DNA of 41,936 nucleotides from Oscillospiraceae bacterium (GTDB lineage: Bacteria > Bacillota > Clostridia > Oscillospirales > Oscillospiraceae), in contig CACYLY010000027.1 of assembly GCA_902775355.1 (NCBI GenBank), forward strand, positions 1-41,936. The letters run 5' to 3'. A program made the translations under genes and the position numbers. Position 1 is the first letter of the stretch. Each line of letters begins with the position of its first letter. The notes beneath the pieces are model-generated. The model made no database searches. It was not told the origin of the DNA and saw only the letters and a program-made list of their open reading frames with translations. Positions 15,836 to 23,739 of this stretch are shown here, piece after piece.

Positions 15836-16288
15836 ATGCAGGATTGGCTGAAAAGCAAGAGCATTCTGTTCTCTCAGATCTGCGTGGTCCTGTTCGCACT
15901 GCTGCTGGCGGTACTGGATCTGGGCTGCTGGCGGATCGTGAACTGGTTCGTCGCCCTGCGGGGCATGGACGGGCAGGCCGTCTGGGGGATCCTGGCGGTG
16001 CTGCTGCTTTGCAGCGTCTTCGGCTGGGTGCTGCTCTGGGCCCTGTGGCGGCTGCTGGGCAATCTCCGGCAGGCCCGGGTCTTCACGGAGGAAAACATCG
16101 CCCTGCTGCAGCGGGTGAGCCTCTGCTGCGCCGCCGCGGCGCTCATCTGCGTCGGGGGCTGCTTCTTCTACCTGCCCTTCCTCATCGCCGTAGCCGCGGC
16201 CGGCTTCATGGCCCTGATCGTTCGCATCGTCCGCAACGTCTTCCAGAAAGCGCTGGACATGAAGAACGAGCTGGACCTGATGATCTGA
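15836..16288 (+). CDS. DUF2975 family membrane protein
   Basis: A 150-residue protein with four predicted membrane segments (about 10-30, 45-68, 95-115 and 118-138) and a short cytoplasmic tail ending in NELDLMI. The pattern, and the XRE-type gene immediately after it, match the DUF2975 family, whose members are nearly always paired with a small helix-turn-helix protein. No biochemical role is established for the family; membrane sensing or control of the partner is a guess. AGGGAGGG lies just before the chosen ATG. Confidence 0.8.
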   Translation: MQDWLKSKSILFSQICVVLFALLLAVLDLGCWRIVNWFVALRGMDGQAVWGILAVLLLCSVFGWVLLWALWRLLGNLRQARVFTEENIALLQRVSLCCAAAALICVGGCFFYLPFLIAVAAAGFMALIVRIVRNVFQKALDMKNELDLMI

Positions 16289-16301
16289 GGGGGACCGGCG
16301 C

Positions 16302-16517
16302 ATGGAGATCCGCATCAATCTGGACGTGATGATGGCGAAGCGGAAGATCGGCAGCGCGGAGCTGGCCGAGCGCATCGGCATCACCCCCGCAAACCTCTCG
16401 ATCCTGAAAACCGGCAAGGCCAAGGCCGTGCGCTTCACCACCCTGATGGCCCTGTGCCATGAGCTGCGGTGCCAGCCGGGGGATCTGCTGGAATTCGTGG
16501 ACGACGAAGAGAAATGA
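16302..16517 (+). CDS. Small XRE/YozG-type transcriptional regulator
   Basis: A 71-residue protein made of one Cro/CI-type helix-turn-helix: MEIRINLDVMMAKRKIGSAE, then ELAERIGITPANLSILKTGK, then LMALCHELRCQPGDLLEF. This is the partner class found with DUF2975 genes. It starts 13 nt after the DUF2975 stop behind AGGGGG, so the two form an operon. It probably represses its own operon. A perfect palindrome at its stop codon (16511-16532) is either its operator or a weak terminator. Confidence 0.9.
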   Translation: MEIRINLDVMMAKRKIGSAELAERIGITPANLSILKTGKAKAVRFTTLMALCHELRCQPGDLLEFVDDEEK

Positions 16518-16532
16518 AGTAAACTTCATTTC
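16511..16532. promoter_or_regulatory. Perfect 10-bp palindrome overlapping XRE stop codon
   Basis: GAAATGAAGT-AA-ACTTCATTTC, followed by TTCATTTTT. It could be a weak U-tailed terminator or an operator for the XRE protein; the sequence alone does not decide. Confidence 0.55.
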
Positions 16533-16557
16533 TTCATTTTTGAAAGGAGAATCGCAT

Positions 16558-18012
16558 ATGACGGATCGCGAATTGCCGGCGGGCGAGACGCCGGTCGAGG
16601 GCGCCGGAGAAGCGCCCGTACGCAAGCCGGTCCTCCGCTGCCCTCGCTGCGGCGCGGGGCTGGTGGCCGGGGAGCGCTACTGCCCCGACTGCGGCCTGCG
16701 GACGGATCTGAACCCGCCCCTCTCCCCGCAGCCGGCCTCCAAGCCCTTTTCCGCCGGCTGGCAGGAGATCGTCGCCGCCTTCGCCGTGTATCTGCTGGCT
16801 TGGTGGTATCTGTGGGGCAGCATGCTGTTTTTCGGAGGTCTGGGAGAAAAGGGCTCTGCGTTCTGGACCCTGGTGTTCACGCTGGGCTTTGTAGCCCTGG
16901 CGGAGCTGCTCCATTGGAGGACGCCCCGGCCCCGGGAGAGCTGGATCTGGCTGGGCTGTCTGGGGGCGATCCTGCTCAGCCTGATGCTCTGGCCGGAGTT
17001 GGACAAGCTCGACAGTCACGTCTGGGACCCCTATCTGCGCAGCCTCTTCCTGCACCTGGCCGCGGTGTGGTGGCTGCTGAGCCGCAGCGGGCGACTCTGC
17101 GAGGGGAGAAGCGGCCATCTGCTGCCCCTGGACGGGATCCACGGCTTTCTGCTCTTCCCCTTCAAGCACTTCTATCTCCGCATCCGCACGGTCTTTTTCG
17201 CCCTCCGGCAGCCCTTCCGGAACCGGCGGCGCGTCAAGGGGGCGACCCTGCTCTGGTCGTGTCTGGCGCTGCTGGCGGCGGCGGCGCTGTTCGTGGTCGC
17301 GGCGGGGCTTCTCATGGACGCGGACAAGGGCTTTGACAGCCTGATGGGCCGGATCGGGGACTGGTTCCGCTTTGACTGGAACCGCGAATGGATCGGCAAG
17401 CTGCTCCTCTCTCTGCCGGTGGGCCAGTATCTCTTCGGCCTGCTGGCCGGGACCGGCCGGGAGGAGCCGGAAACGCTCCGGGAACGGGGCAAGGCGCTCT
17501 GCGGCTGGGTGGAGAGCCTGCGCAAGGTGCCGAACCTGGTGTGGACGCTGCTGACCGGGGCCTTCTGCCTGCTGTATCTGCTGTTTTTCGCGGTGCAGAG
17601 CCGCTATCTCTTCGGGGCCTTCACCCGGACCCTGCCGGAGGGCTTCATCGTGTCCCAGTACGCCAGGGAGGGCTTCTTTGAGCTGTGCAAGGTGATGGCG
17701 GTGAACTTCGCCCTGCTCTGGCTGGTGAGCCGCATGAGCCGGACCCCGGTCCGGGAGAACCGCCCGACCCTGATCCTCTGCCTGATCCTGCTGGCCGAGA
17801 GCCTGCTCTTCGCCGTCGTGGCCTTCTCGAAGATCGCCCTGTATATCGACTGCTTCGGCTTCACGCCCCTGCGGCTCCAGAGCAGCTGGCTGGTCTGCGT
17901 GCTTTTCGCGGGCTGCCTGGCCTTCGGCTGGAACCTGCTCACGGGCAAAAAGAGCATGCGGGCCTGGATGGTCTTCTCCGCCGTGACCCTGAGCGCCCTG
18001 TGCCTGGTGTAG
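16558..18012 (+). CDS. Zinc-ribbon multi-span membrane protein with DUF4173-like region
   Basis: A 484-residue membrane protein. Residues about 25-45 form a zinc ribbon (CPRCGAGL, then YCPDCGLRTD), followed by about 11-12 hydrophobic segments. The segment SQYAREGFFELCKVMAVN in the C-terminal half fits the YARxGFxEL motif of DUF4173, a membrane family without assigned activity. The start is the ATG at 16558 behind GAAAGGAGA, 40 nt after the XRE stop; upstream in-frame codons lie inside the XRE gene. It may be co-transcribed with the DUF2975-XRE pair. Codon use is like its neighbours. Confidence 0.85.
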   Translation: MTDRELPAGETPVEGAGEAPVRKPVLRCPRCGAGLVAGERYCPDCGLRTDLNPPLSPQPASKPFSAGWQEIVAAFAVYLLAWWYLWGSMLFFGGLGEKGSAFWTLVFTLGFVALAELLHWRTPRPRESWIWLGCLGAILLSLMLWPELDKLDSHVWDPYLRSLFLHLAAVWWLLSRSGRLCEGRSGHLLPLDGIHGFLLFPFKHFYLRIRTVFFALRQPFRNRRRVKGATLLWSCLALLAAAALFVVAAGLLMDADKGFDSLMGRIGDWFRFDWNREWIGKLLLSLPVGQYLFGLLAGTGREEPETLRERGKALCGWVESLRKVPNLVWTLLTGAFCLLYLLFFAVQSRYLFGAFTRTLPEGFIVSQYAREGFFELCKVMAVNFALLWLVSRMSRTPVRENRPTLILCLILLAESLLFAVVAFSKIALYIDCFGFTPLRLQSSWLVCVLFAGCLAFGWNLLTGKKSMRAWMVFSAVTLSALCLV

Positions 18013-18016
18013 CTTG

Positions 18017-18047
18017 CAGTTCGTAGTTCGTAGTTCGTAGTTCGTAG
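18017..18047. repeat. Heptamer tandem, four TTCGTAG units
   Basis: Begins four nt after the stop of the DUF4173-like gene. The unit is shared with 15058-15094. Confidence 0.75.
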
Positions 18048-18512
18048 CAGCGCCGAGCAATGCTCGGCGCTGCGGCACGTCTTGCCTCCCCCTCCGGGGG
18101 AGGTGTCGTCCGCCGATCCCCCGCGAGGCGGATGACGGAAGGGGTTGCCTCCCTCTTTGAGGGTCTTGGGTGTGTCGCGGCGCGTCTCACGCAAGCGCCG
18201 TGACGGAGGGCGTCGGCGCGGGGCGGCGGGCGCGACCTGAAGCGCCCCTACGGCGGAGGACGGACGTCGGCGCGTAGGGAGCGATCCCTTGATCGCTCCG
18301 CAGACAGAGGCTCGGTGTGAAACGGCGGGCGACGGTCGGTCGCCCCTACGAGGGGCGGACGGCGGCGGTGCGGGATGACGTGGAATACGGATTGCCACAT
18401 CAGTGACTCGGTCACTGGTTCGCAATGACGGTCGGCGGGAGATCGGCGGGCGACGGTCGGTCGCCCCTACGGCGTGGGGCGAGGGGCGAATCCGCACAGG
18501 GCAGGCCCCGCT
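18048..18512. repeat. Repeat-rich intergenic stretch without genes
   Basis: Holds many short palindromes: CGCCGAGC/GCTCGGCG at 18051-18069, a GGAGCGATC/GATCGCTCC stem near 18279-18298, and CAGTGAC/GTCACTG near 18403. Two exact 28-bp copies of a CGGCGGGCGACGG...CCCCTACG unit lie at 18323-18350 and 18444-18471. Modules of the 15-kb array recur. I see no supported coding sequence. Confidence 0.7.
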
Positions 18513-18551
18513 CTCCCCCGCCGCGTTTTTGCGGCGGGGGAGCTTTTTCTT
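18513..18551 (+). terminator. Strong intrinsic terminator
   Basis: Perfect 12-bp stem CTCCCCCGCCGC/GCGGCGGGGGAG (18513-18524/18531-18542) followed by CTTTTTCTT. Its tail runs straight into the -35 box of the next promoter. Confidence 0.9.
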
Positions 18552-18579
18552 GACAAGTCCCGGCCCCGCGGGGTACAGT
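18550..18579 (+). promoter_or_regulatory. Promoter of the GQQ-repeat gene
   Basis: TTGACA (18550-18555), an 18-nt spacer and TACAGT (18574-18579), 31 nt before the ATG. Confidence 0.65.
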
Positions 18580-18610
18580 AGGTCCAGAAACAGAGAAAGG
18601 AGCACGCCCT

Positions 18611-19330
18611 ATGCAGTGTCCGAATTGCGGCAATCTGCTGGCCGAAGGCAGCCGCTTCTGCCCCTACTGCGGCAGCGCCATTGAGGCCCCCGCTCCCCGT
18701 CCGGCCCCCGTCCTCACCGACGAGGGCGGCTTCTGGGGATCCGACGCCGATCAGCAGCCCAGCTACGGCCAGCAGCCCAGCTACGGCCAGCAGTCCAGCT
18801 ACGGCCAGCAGCCCTATTACGGCCAGCAGCCCAGCTACGGCCAGCAGCCTTATCCGCCGAGGACCGCGCCCGCCGACCCCCGCAACGATCCCCGGGGCAT
18901 GAATTGGTACAAGTTCATCATCTATTTTCAGCTCTTCGCCAACGCCGCGGTGAACGGCATCGCCGCACTGATGACCGCCACCGGCGCCCGGTATCAGGGC
19001 CAGGCCGACAAGGTGTATGCCGCCCTCCCGCAGCTGCGGACCCTGGATCTTGTCTACATCCTGCTGCTCCTGGGCCTGGTCGTCCTTGCCATTGTCGCCC
19101 GGATGCAGCTGGCTCGCTTCCGCCGCAGGGGACCCCTGCTCTACTACCTTCTCCAGATCGCCAACACCGCGGTGGCCGTGCTGTACCTGCTGGCGGCGAG
19201 CGCCGTTTCCGGCGTCCCCCTCTCCCAGCTGGACCTTTCGAACACCATCGTCAGCCTCGGGCTCAGTCTCGTGATGCTGATCATCAACATCATCTACTTC
19301 GGCAATCGCAAGGACCTGTTCGTGAACTGA
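18611..19330 (+). CDS. Zinc-ribbon membrane protein with GQQPSY repeats
   Basis: A 239-residue protein of unknown role. The zinc ribbon is at 3-21 (CPNCGNLL, then FCPYCGS). A low-complexity stretch at about 47-82 consists of six YGQQPSY-like hexapeptides, rich in Gln and Tyr. Four hydrophobic membrane segments follow (about 99-120, 142-165, 173-195 and 205-230). The Gln/Tyr/Gly tract resembles prion-like or phase-separating linkers, but this is only compositional. AAAGGAG precedes the ATG. The gene is 36 nt upstream of the GH13 gene and probably shares its transcript. It is one of three zinc-ribbon membrane proteins in the window. Confidence 0.85.
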   Translation: MQCPNCGNLLAEGSRFCPYCGSAIEAPAPRPAPVLTDEGGFWGSDADQQPSYGQQPSYGQQSSYGQQPYYGQQPSYGQQPYPPRTAPADPRNDPRGMNWYKFIIYFQLFANAAVNGIAALMTATGARYQGQADKVYAALPQLRTLDLVYILLLLGLVVLAIVARMQLARFRRRGPLLYYLLQIANTAVAVLYLLAASAVSGVPLSQLDLSNTIVSLGLSLVMLIINIIYFGNRKDLFVN

Positions 19331-19366
19331 CGCGGCCAGACAATACCATCATAAGGAGAACGCAGC

Positions 19367-20653
19367 ATGGCTGAAAATACCGATATCCGCCTGCAGACCC
19401 AGGTGATCTATTCCATCTACGTCCGCGCCCATACTCCCGAGGGGACCTTCCGGGCGGTGATCCCCGACCTGGACCGGATCCGGGCCCTGGGGACGGACAT
19501 CGTCTGGTTCATGCCCATCCACCCCATCGGGGTGAAGGGCAAAAAGGGCAGCCTGGGCTGCCCCTACGCCAACCGGGACTACCGCAGCGTGAACCCCGCC
19601 TACGGGACCATGGAGGACTTCCGGGCCCTGGTGGACGAGATCCACAGGCGGGGCATGAAGGTGCTGATCGACGTGGTGTACAACCACACGTCCCCGGACG
19701 CGGTGCTTTTCGCGGAGCACCCGGAGTTCTACTATCGAAATGCGGAGGGGAAGCCCGGCAACAAGTTCGGCGACTGGGCGGACGTGATCGACCTGGACTA
19801 CCGGGTGAAGGCTCTCTGGGACTATCAGATCGAGTCCCTGCGCTTCTGGGCCGGGATCGTGGACGGCTTCCGCTGCGACGTGGCCACCCTGGTGCCCCTG
19901 GCCTTCTGGAAGGCCGCCCGGAAGGCCGTGGCCGAGGTGAACCCGGACTGCATCTGGCTGGCGGAGACCGTGCACCGCAGCTTCGGCGCCCTGGCCCGCC
20001 GCCGGGGCCTGCCAGCCATGCGGGACACGGAGGCCTTTGAGGCCTTCGACATCGAATACGACTACGACGTGCGGGAGGCCTTCGACAAGGTCCTGCGCGG
20101 GACCGCGCCCCTCTCCCATTGGCTGGACCTGCTGGACTTCCAGGAATCCGCCTACCCCGCCAACTACAACAAGCTCCGCTGCCTGGAGAACCACGACCAG
20201 CCCCGCATCGCCTCGGTGATCCGGGACGAGGCGGCGCTCATCAACTACACCGCCATGCTGTACTTCCTCAAGGGCACGGTGCTGCTCTACGCCGGGCAGG
20301 AGTTTGCAGACGCCCACCTGCCCAGCCTCTTCGAGAAGGAGCCCATCGACCGGGACACCGGAAAGGACCTGAGCCCCCTGTTGCGCCGCCTGGGAGAGAT
20401 CCGGAAGACATGCTTTTCCGGGGCGGACAGCTTCTGGGGCCAGGCGGAGGACGAGCAGCGCATCGCGGTGCTGCGGCGGGGCGGCTGCGCCGGGGTCTTC
20501 TCCCTGGACGGCAAACCCGGCCTCGTCAGCCTGGAGGAGCGGCTGGAAATCCCCGACGGGCGCTATGAAAACCTGCTGGGCGGCGAAGCGGTGACGGTGG
20601 AGGGCGGAAAGCTCTTCTGCAGCGGCAAGCCCGCCATCTTCCGGCTGACTTGA
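19367..20653 (+). CDS. Intracellular alpha-amylase family (GH13) enzyme
   Basis: Glycoside hydrolase family 13 enzyme of 428 residues without a signal peptide, so it should act on alpha-glucans or oligosaccharides in the cytoplasm. All conserved regions are present: DVVYNH at 102-107, GFRCDVATL with nucleophile Asp171, acid/base Glu200 in LAETVH, and ENHDQPR with Asp277. The catalytic barrel is followed by a short beta C-domain from about 360. Glu200 is followed by TVHRS instead of the more usual sequences, so specificity (alpha-amylase, neopullulanase-like or glucosyltransferase) cannot be assigned. GGAG lies before the ATG. The promoter for the next gene overlaps its stop codon. Confidence 0.93.
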   Translation: MAENTDIRLQTQVIYSIYVRAHTPEGTFRAVIPDLDRIRALGTDIVWFMPIHPIGVKGKKGSLGCPYANRDYRSVNPAYGTMEDFRALVDEIHRRGMKVLIDVVYNHTSPDAVLFAEHPEFYYRNAEGKPGNKFGDWADVIDLDYRVKALWDYQIESLRFWAGIVDGFRCDVATLVPLAFWKAARKAVAEVNPDCIWLAETVHRSFGALARRRGLPAMRDTEAFEAFDIEYDYDVREAFDKVLRGTAPLSHWLDLLDFQESAYPANYNKLRCLENHDQPRIASVIRDEAALINYTAMLYFLKGTVLLYAGQEFADAHLPSLFEKEPIDRDTGKDLSPLLRRLGEIRKTCFSGADSFWGQAEDEQRIAVLRRGGCAGVFSLDGKPGLVSLEERLEIPDGRYENLLGGEAVTVEGGKLFCSGKPAIFRLT

Positions 20654-20678
20654 TTTCCGGTCCTTTTTCCTGTATGAT
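20650..20678 (+). promoter_or_regulatory. Promoter of the guanylate-kinase-like gene
   Basis: TTGATT (20650-20655), a 17-nt spacer and TATGAT (20673-20678), overlapping the stop codon of the GH13 gene. It makes the ATG at 20716 the first usable start on that transcript. Confidence 0.75.
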
Positions 20679-20715
20679 AGACGCAAGAATTCTCAACAGA
20701 AACGGAGACATTGCC

Positions 20716-21249
20716 ATGGCGAAACTGCTTGTGCTCTCCGGCCCCTCCGGCGCGGGGCTGGGCGAGATCGTGAAGACCCTTTTTGCGCGGCGGCAGTCGC
20801 TGCGCCCCGTCACCCCCGTCACCGCCCGGAAGATGAAGGCGGGCGAAACCGACGGCGTGGGCTTTTATTTCTACGACCTGGAGGGCTGGAACGCCCTGAA
20901 GGAGAGCGGGGACCTGCTGGAGTGCGTGGAGTTCGCCGGCAACGACTACGGCACCTCCCGCCGCCTGGTACAGGCTGAGCTGAACGCCGGGCACGACGTG
21001 CTGCTGAACCTGCCGGTGGAGCGGGCCGCCCAGCTCAAAAAGAACATGCCGGAGGCGCTGTGCGTGTATGTGGAGCCCTCCGCGCCGGTGCTGGAGCAGC
21101 GCTGCCGGGCCGTCGCCCGCAGCGAATTCGAGCTGCGCGTGCGCCTGGAGCAGGCGGAGAAGGAGCGGGCGCTGTCGGCTTTCTGCGACGCCCGGGTCAA
21201 CAGCGACGACCTTGACGCCGCCGCCGAAGAGCTGCTGCAGCGGCTCTGA
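20716..21249 (+). CDS. Guanylate kinase-like protein with degenerate P-loop
   Basis: A 177-residue protein with the fold order of guanylate kinase: LVLSGPSGAG at 5-14, a GETDGVGFYF segment matching the GMP-binding GExDGVDYYF, then LLECVEFAGNDYGTSRRLV, DVLLNLPVE and a C-terminal helical region. The P-loop lysine and following Ser/Thr are missing: GPSGAGLGE has Leu15 and Glu17 where active enzymes have Lys and Thr/Ser. The lid arginine region is also poorly conserved. It is therefore either a pseudo-kinase or an enzyme of changed function; a normal gmk should exist elsewhere in the genome. GGAG eight nt upstream fixes the start. Confidence 0.82.
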   Translation: MAKLLVLSGPSGAGLGEIVKTLFARRQSLRPVTPVTARKMKAGETDGVGFYFYDLEGWNALKESGDLLECVEFAGNDYGTSRRLVQAELNAGHDVLLNLPVERAAQLKKNMPEALCVYVEPSAPVLEQRCRAVARSEFELRVRLEQAEKERALSAFCDARVNSDDLDAAAEELLQRL

Positions 21250-21268
21250 ACGAAAAACGAAAACGCAG

Positions 21269-21311
21269 GAAAGCGAGGCTGTGAATCCAAAAGGTTCACA
21301 GCCTCGCTTTC
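21269..21311 (+). terminator. Hairpin after the guanylate-kinase-like gene
   Basis: A 17-bp perfect stem (21269-21285/21295-21311) with a nine-nt loop. The U-tract is weak (TTTCGTCT). Confidence 0.7.
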
Positions 21312-21544
21312 GTCTCTGCACAGGCTCCCCGTAGCGCCGAGCATCGCTCGGCGAAATCCACGTAGAACGACGCCGGGCAATGCCCGGCGCTACGGGCATT
21401 GGCGCGAAACGGCAGGAGGGGCAAGCCCCTCCCCTACGGGCACGGGACGGTCAAACCGCGTAGGGCGCGATGCCCACTTCGCGCCGCAGATCACGCACGC
21501 GGGGCGGGGCGGAACGGAGGGCGACCGAAGGTCGCCACTACGGC
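21312..21544. repeat. Palindromic intergenic repeats
   Basis: Gene-free. Contains CGCCGAGC/GCTCGGCG and CGCCGGGC/GCCCGGCG hairpins of the family at 18051, plus GGGCGACC/GGTCGCC-type modules seen in the 15-kb array. Confidence 0.65.
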
Positions 21545-21593
21545 GAAGACGGAGCGTTCGGCAAAAAACTTGCCGAACGCTCCGTCTTCTTTT
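21545..21593 (+). terminator. Long hairpin between convergent units
   Basis: Perfect 20-bp stem (21545-21564/21570-21589) followed by TTTT on the plus strand. It separates the plus-strand genes from the end of the Rnf-like operon. 21594-21688 is an A-rich spacer with degenerate TCAAAACTCA-like repeats. Confidence 0.8.
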
Positions 21594-21688
21594 CAAAACT
21601 CAATTCTAAAATTCTGCTATCAAAATTCAAAACGCAACTCTCAGCGCTCAAAACTCAGCTCTTGACTCTCAAAACGCAACGCACAAAA

Positions 21689-22180
21689 CTACTTCCGCTC
21701 TCCGATGTCGGTACGCTTGACCAGCAGGGCCGAGACCACGCCGATGACCACGCCGGCCACGGTGCCGCTGAGGATCAGCACCGGCAGATAGTAGACCACG
21801 TTTCGCCCCATCAGGACCCAGGCCATCAGGATCTGGCCCAGATTGTGCAGCACGCCGCCGGAGACGCTGACGAAGACGCAGCTGAGCTTGTCGATGCGCC
21901 GCAGCAGGATCATGCCCAGCAGACTCAGCACCGCGCCGGCGGCGCTGTACATGAGGCTGGCAACGTGGCCGAAAAGCAGGCTCACCAGCAGCACCCGCAG
22001 CAGGGAGACCCCCACAGCCTCCTTCCAGCCCAGCCGGTACAGGGCGAAGATCACCGCCAGGTTCGCCAGACCCAGCTTCACCCCCGGGATGCCCGGGGAG
22101 GGGACCAGGCTTTCCAGATAGGACAGGATCATGGCCAGCGCGATGCACATGGCCATGACCGTTACTTTTTTGGTTTTCAT
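21689..22180 (-). CDS. Gx transporter / heptaprenyl diphosphate synthase component I family
   Basis: A 163-residue membrane protein with about five hydrophobic segments and the family hallmark PSPGIPGVKLGLANLAV near residues 27-43. The family is named after a subunit of heptaprenyl diphosphate synthase, but the integral-membrane members are related to ECF-type S components and are common next to NusG-II and Rnf genes. Its substrate is unknown; a quinone- or isoprenoid-related role is often assumed. It is the last gene of the Rnf-like operon, nine nt after the NusG-II stop. Confidence 0.85.
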   Translation of the reverse strand: MKTKKVTVMAMCIALAMILSYLESLVPSPGIPGVKLGLANLAVIFALYRLGWKEAVGVSLLRVLLVSLLFGHVASLMYSAAGAVLSLLGMILLRRIDKLSCVFVSVSGGVLHNLGQILMAWVLMGRNVVYYLPVLILSGTVAGVVIGVVSALLVKRTDIGERK

Positions 22181-22189
22181 GCGATCACC

Positions 22190-22570
22190 TCAGCCGACCA
22201 CCAGGTCCACTCCGTCGGACTCCCCGCCCTCCACCGTGACGGTGAGGCGGTTGGGCAGACAGGTGATGACCTGGCCGGTATAGTGGATCTTCCCCTGCTT
22301 GACGCAGATGTGGTCCGGGCAGTTGGCCTCGGAGAGCCAGGCCTGCCCGTCCCGAATGACCAGGATGTTGCTGCCGCCGTTCAGGGGGAAGGTGCCGTTC
22401 AGCGAGAGGGAGTGGCGCTCCACCTCCACGCCGTCCACCCGGACCACGGCCACGCCCCCCTCCTGACGCCCGTGGTTGAGCGCCAGGAAGAGGATGCCGG
22501 CCAGGGCCAGCAGGGCGGCGATCAGGATCAGATCGGCCCGCAGCTTTTTGTTTGCGAAAAGGGCTTTCAC
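22190..22570 (-). CDS. NusG domain II-containing protein
   Basis: A 126-residue protein with an N-terminal membrane anchor (about 13-31) and an extracytosolic NusG_II domain. The signature CPDHICVKQGKIHYTGQVI, then TCLPNRLTV holds the three conserved cysteines. This stand-alone domain is unrelated to transcription NusG in function and frequently accompanies Rnf and ApbE genes; its job is not established. Translation starts at a GTG overlapping the rnfA stop (GTGA), so the two genes are coupled. Confidence 0.9.
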   Translation of the reverse strand: MKALFANKKLRADLILIAALLALAGILFLALNHGRQEGGVAVVRVDGVEVERHSLSLNGTFPLNGGSNILVIRDGQAWLSEANCPDHICVKQGKIHYTGQVITCLPNRLTVTVEGGESDGVDLVVG

Positions 22571-23100
22571 TTGAACTGGAAGGCGGTCAGCGCCAGGGCC
22601 GCGATGGCGGCGGCCAGGAGCTGGATGGGGAAGCCCCGGAAGGCCTTGGGCACCTGGTCCTCCTCGATCCTCTCCTGAATGCCGGAGAGCAGGAACATGC
22701 CGAGGAGGAAGCCCAGACCCGCGCCCAGTGCGCTGAGAAGCACCGTTCCCAGGCTCTCGGCCGAGAGCATGTTCAGGCCCAGGCCCAGCACCGCGCTGTT
22801 GAGGGCGATGATGGGGAAGAAGACGCCCAGCTTCTTGCCGCAGAGCAGCTGCAGCAGATACACCAGGATCAGGACCACCGCCAGAGCGGCCAGGATCTGC
22901 CAGTAGCCGGGGATGAGATCCCGCAGGAGCCAGAGGATCCCGGCGGAGAGCACCGTCACCGCGGTGACGGCCAGGCCCAGGACCAGGGTCTTCTCCCCCT
23001 TGCGGGCGAAGCCCAGCATGGGCGTCAGGCCCAGACCGGCGCTGAGGGCGTAGTTGTTCACCAGGACGAAGCCCAGAACGAGAAGAATCAGCTCTTTCAT
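22567..23100 (-). CDS. rnfA: RnfA-like membrane subunit lacking cluster cysteines
   Basis: A 177-residue, six-span membrane protein. Homology to RnfA/NqrE is clear from VLVNNYALSAGLGL near 12-25, NSAVLGLGL near 101 and VPKAFRGFPI near the end. Canonical RnfA has LGxCP and TNCAVLG, whose cysteines bind half of an intramembrane [2Fe-2S] cluster. Here they are Thr26 (LGLTP) and Ser102 (LNSAV), so the cluster ligands are absent. The start codon overlaps the rnfE stop (ATGA). The protein is a little shorter than the usual 190 residues. Confidence 0.9.
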   Translation of the reverse strand: MKELILLVLGFVLVNNYALSAGLGLTPMLGFARKGEKTLVLGLAVTAVTVLSAGILWLLRDLIPGYWQILAALAVVLILVYLLQLLCGKKLGVFFPIIALNSAVLGLGLNMLSAESLGTVLLSALGAGLGFLLGMFLLSGIQERIEEDQVPKAFRGFPIQLLAAAIAALALTAFQFK

Positions 23101-23735
23101 GCTTCAGCCTCCTTTTCCTCCACCGGGAAGTCCACGGCTGCGGCGGTGTTCCTGCCCGTCTCCTCCCGGGCGGGGAAGAGCCCGTTGTAGACCGCCAGCA
23201 GCAGGCTGAAAACGATCAGGCCGCCGGGGGTCTGGGTGAGCAGGGCGTTTTTATAGGGCTCCAGGAAGGCTACCGGCGCGCCGGCAAAGCTGGCGGAGCC
23301 GAAGAGCTCCCGGATGGCGGCCAGCACCAGGGTGAACACGGCAAAGGCGAAGCCGTTCTCCAGGGCGCTGAGCAGGCCCTTGCCCAGGCCGAAGTCCGCC
23401 GCGTCCTCGGCGGAGCCGAAGAGCATCAGGTCCACGGCCAGGACGGCCACGTAGAAGCCCAGCATGTTCAGCACATTGGGCAGGAAGGCCTGCATCAGCA
23501 GCTGGACCATGGAGGCGAAGCCCGCCACCACCAGCAGGGCGGCCGGGAGCAGGGCCTCCTTCGAGAGCAGCCTGCGCACAAGGCCCAGGACCAGGGCCGA
23601 GCACAGCAGCACGGCCATCACCGCCAGGCTCATGCCCAGGGCGGCGCGGACGTCGGTGCTGGCGGCCAGGGCCGGAGCAAGGCCCAGGAACATCAGAACC
23701 GTCGGGTTGCGAAACAGCAGTTTCCGTTCTTTCAT
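23097..23735 (-). CDS. rnfE: RnfE-like membrane subunit lacking cluster cysteines
   Basis: A 212-residue, six-span membrane protein of the RnfE/NqrD family. Homology is seen in RNPTVLMFLGLAPALAAST (canonical NxxLVQLLGLCPLLAVT) and GFYVAVLAVDLMLFGSAE (canonical GIFIPLIVTNCIVVGRAE). The two cluster cysteines are replaced by Ala20 and, by alignment without gaps, Leu103. The C-terminal tail after 195 is hydrophilic. The ribosome site AGGAGG lies inside the last codons of rnfG, so the genes are tightly linked. Together with RnfA it should form the pseudo-symmetric membrane core. Confidence 0.9.
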   Translation of the reverse strand: MKERKLLFRNPTVLMFLGLAPALAASTDVRAALGMSLAVMAVLLCSALVLGLVRRLLSKEALLPAALLVVAGFASMVQLLMQAFLPNVLNMLGFYVAVLAVDLMLFGSAEDAADFGLGKGLLSALENGFAFAVFTLVLAAIRELFGSASFAGAPVAFLEPYKNALLTQTPGGLIVFSLLLAVYNGLFPAREETGRNTAAAVDFPVEEKEAEA

Positions 23736-23739
23736 GTGC

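Noticed and set aside
21689-22570. rnfB after rnfA, as in usual clostridial rnf operons
   Set aside because: The two genes there are a NusG-II domain protein and a Gx-family membrane protein. Neither has ferredoxin cysteine motifs.
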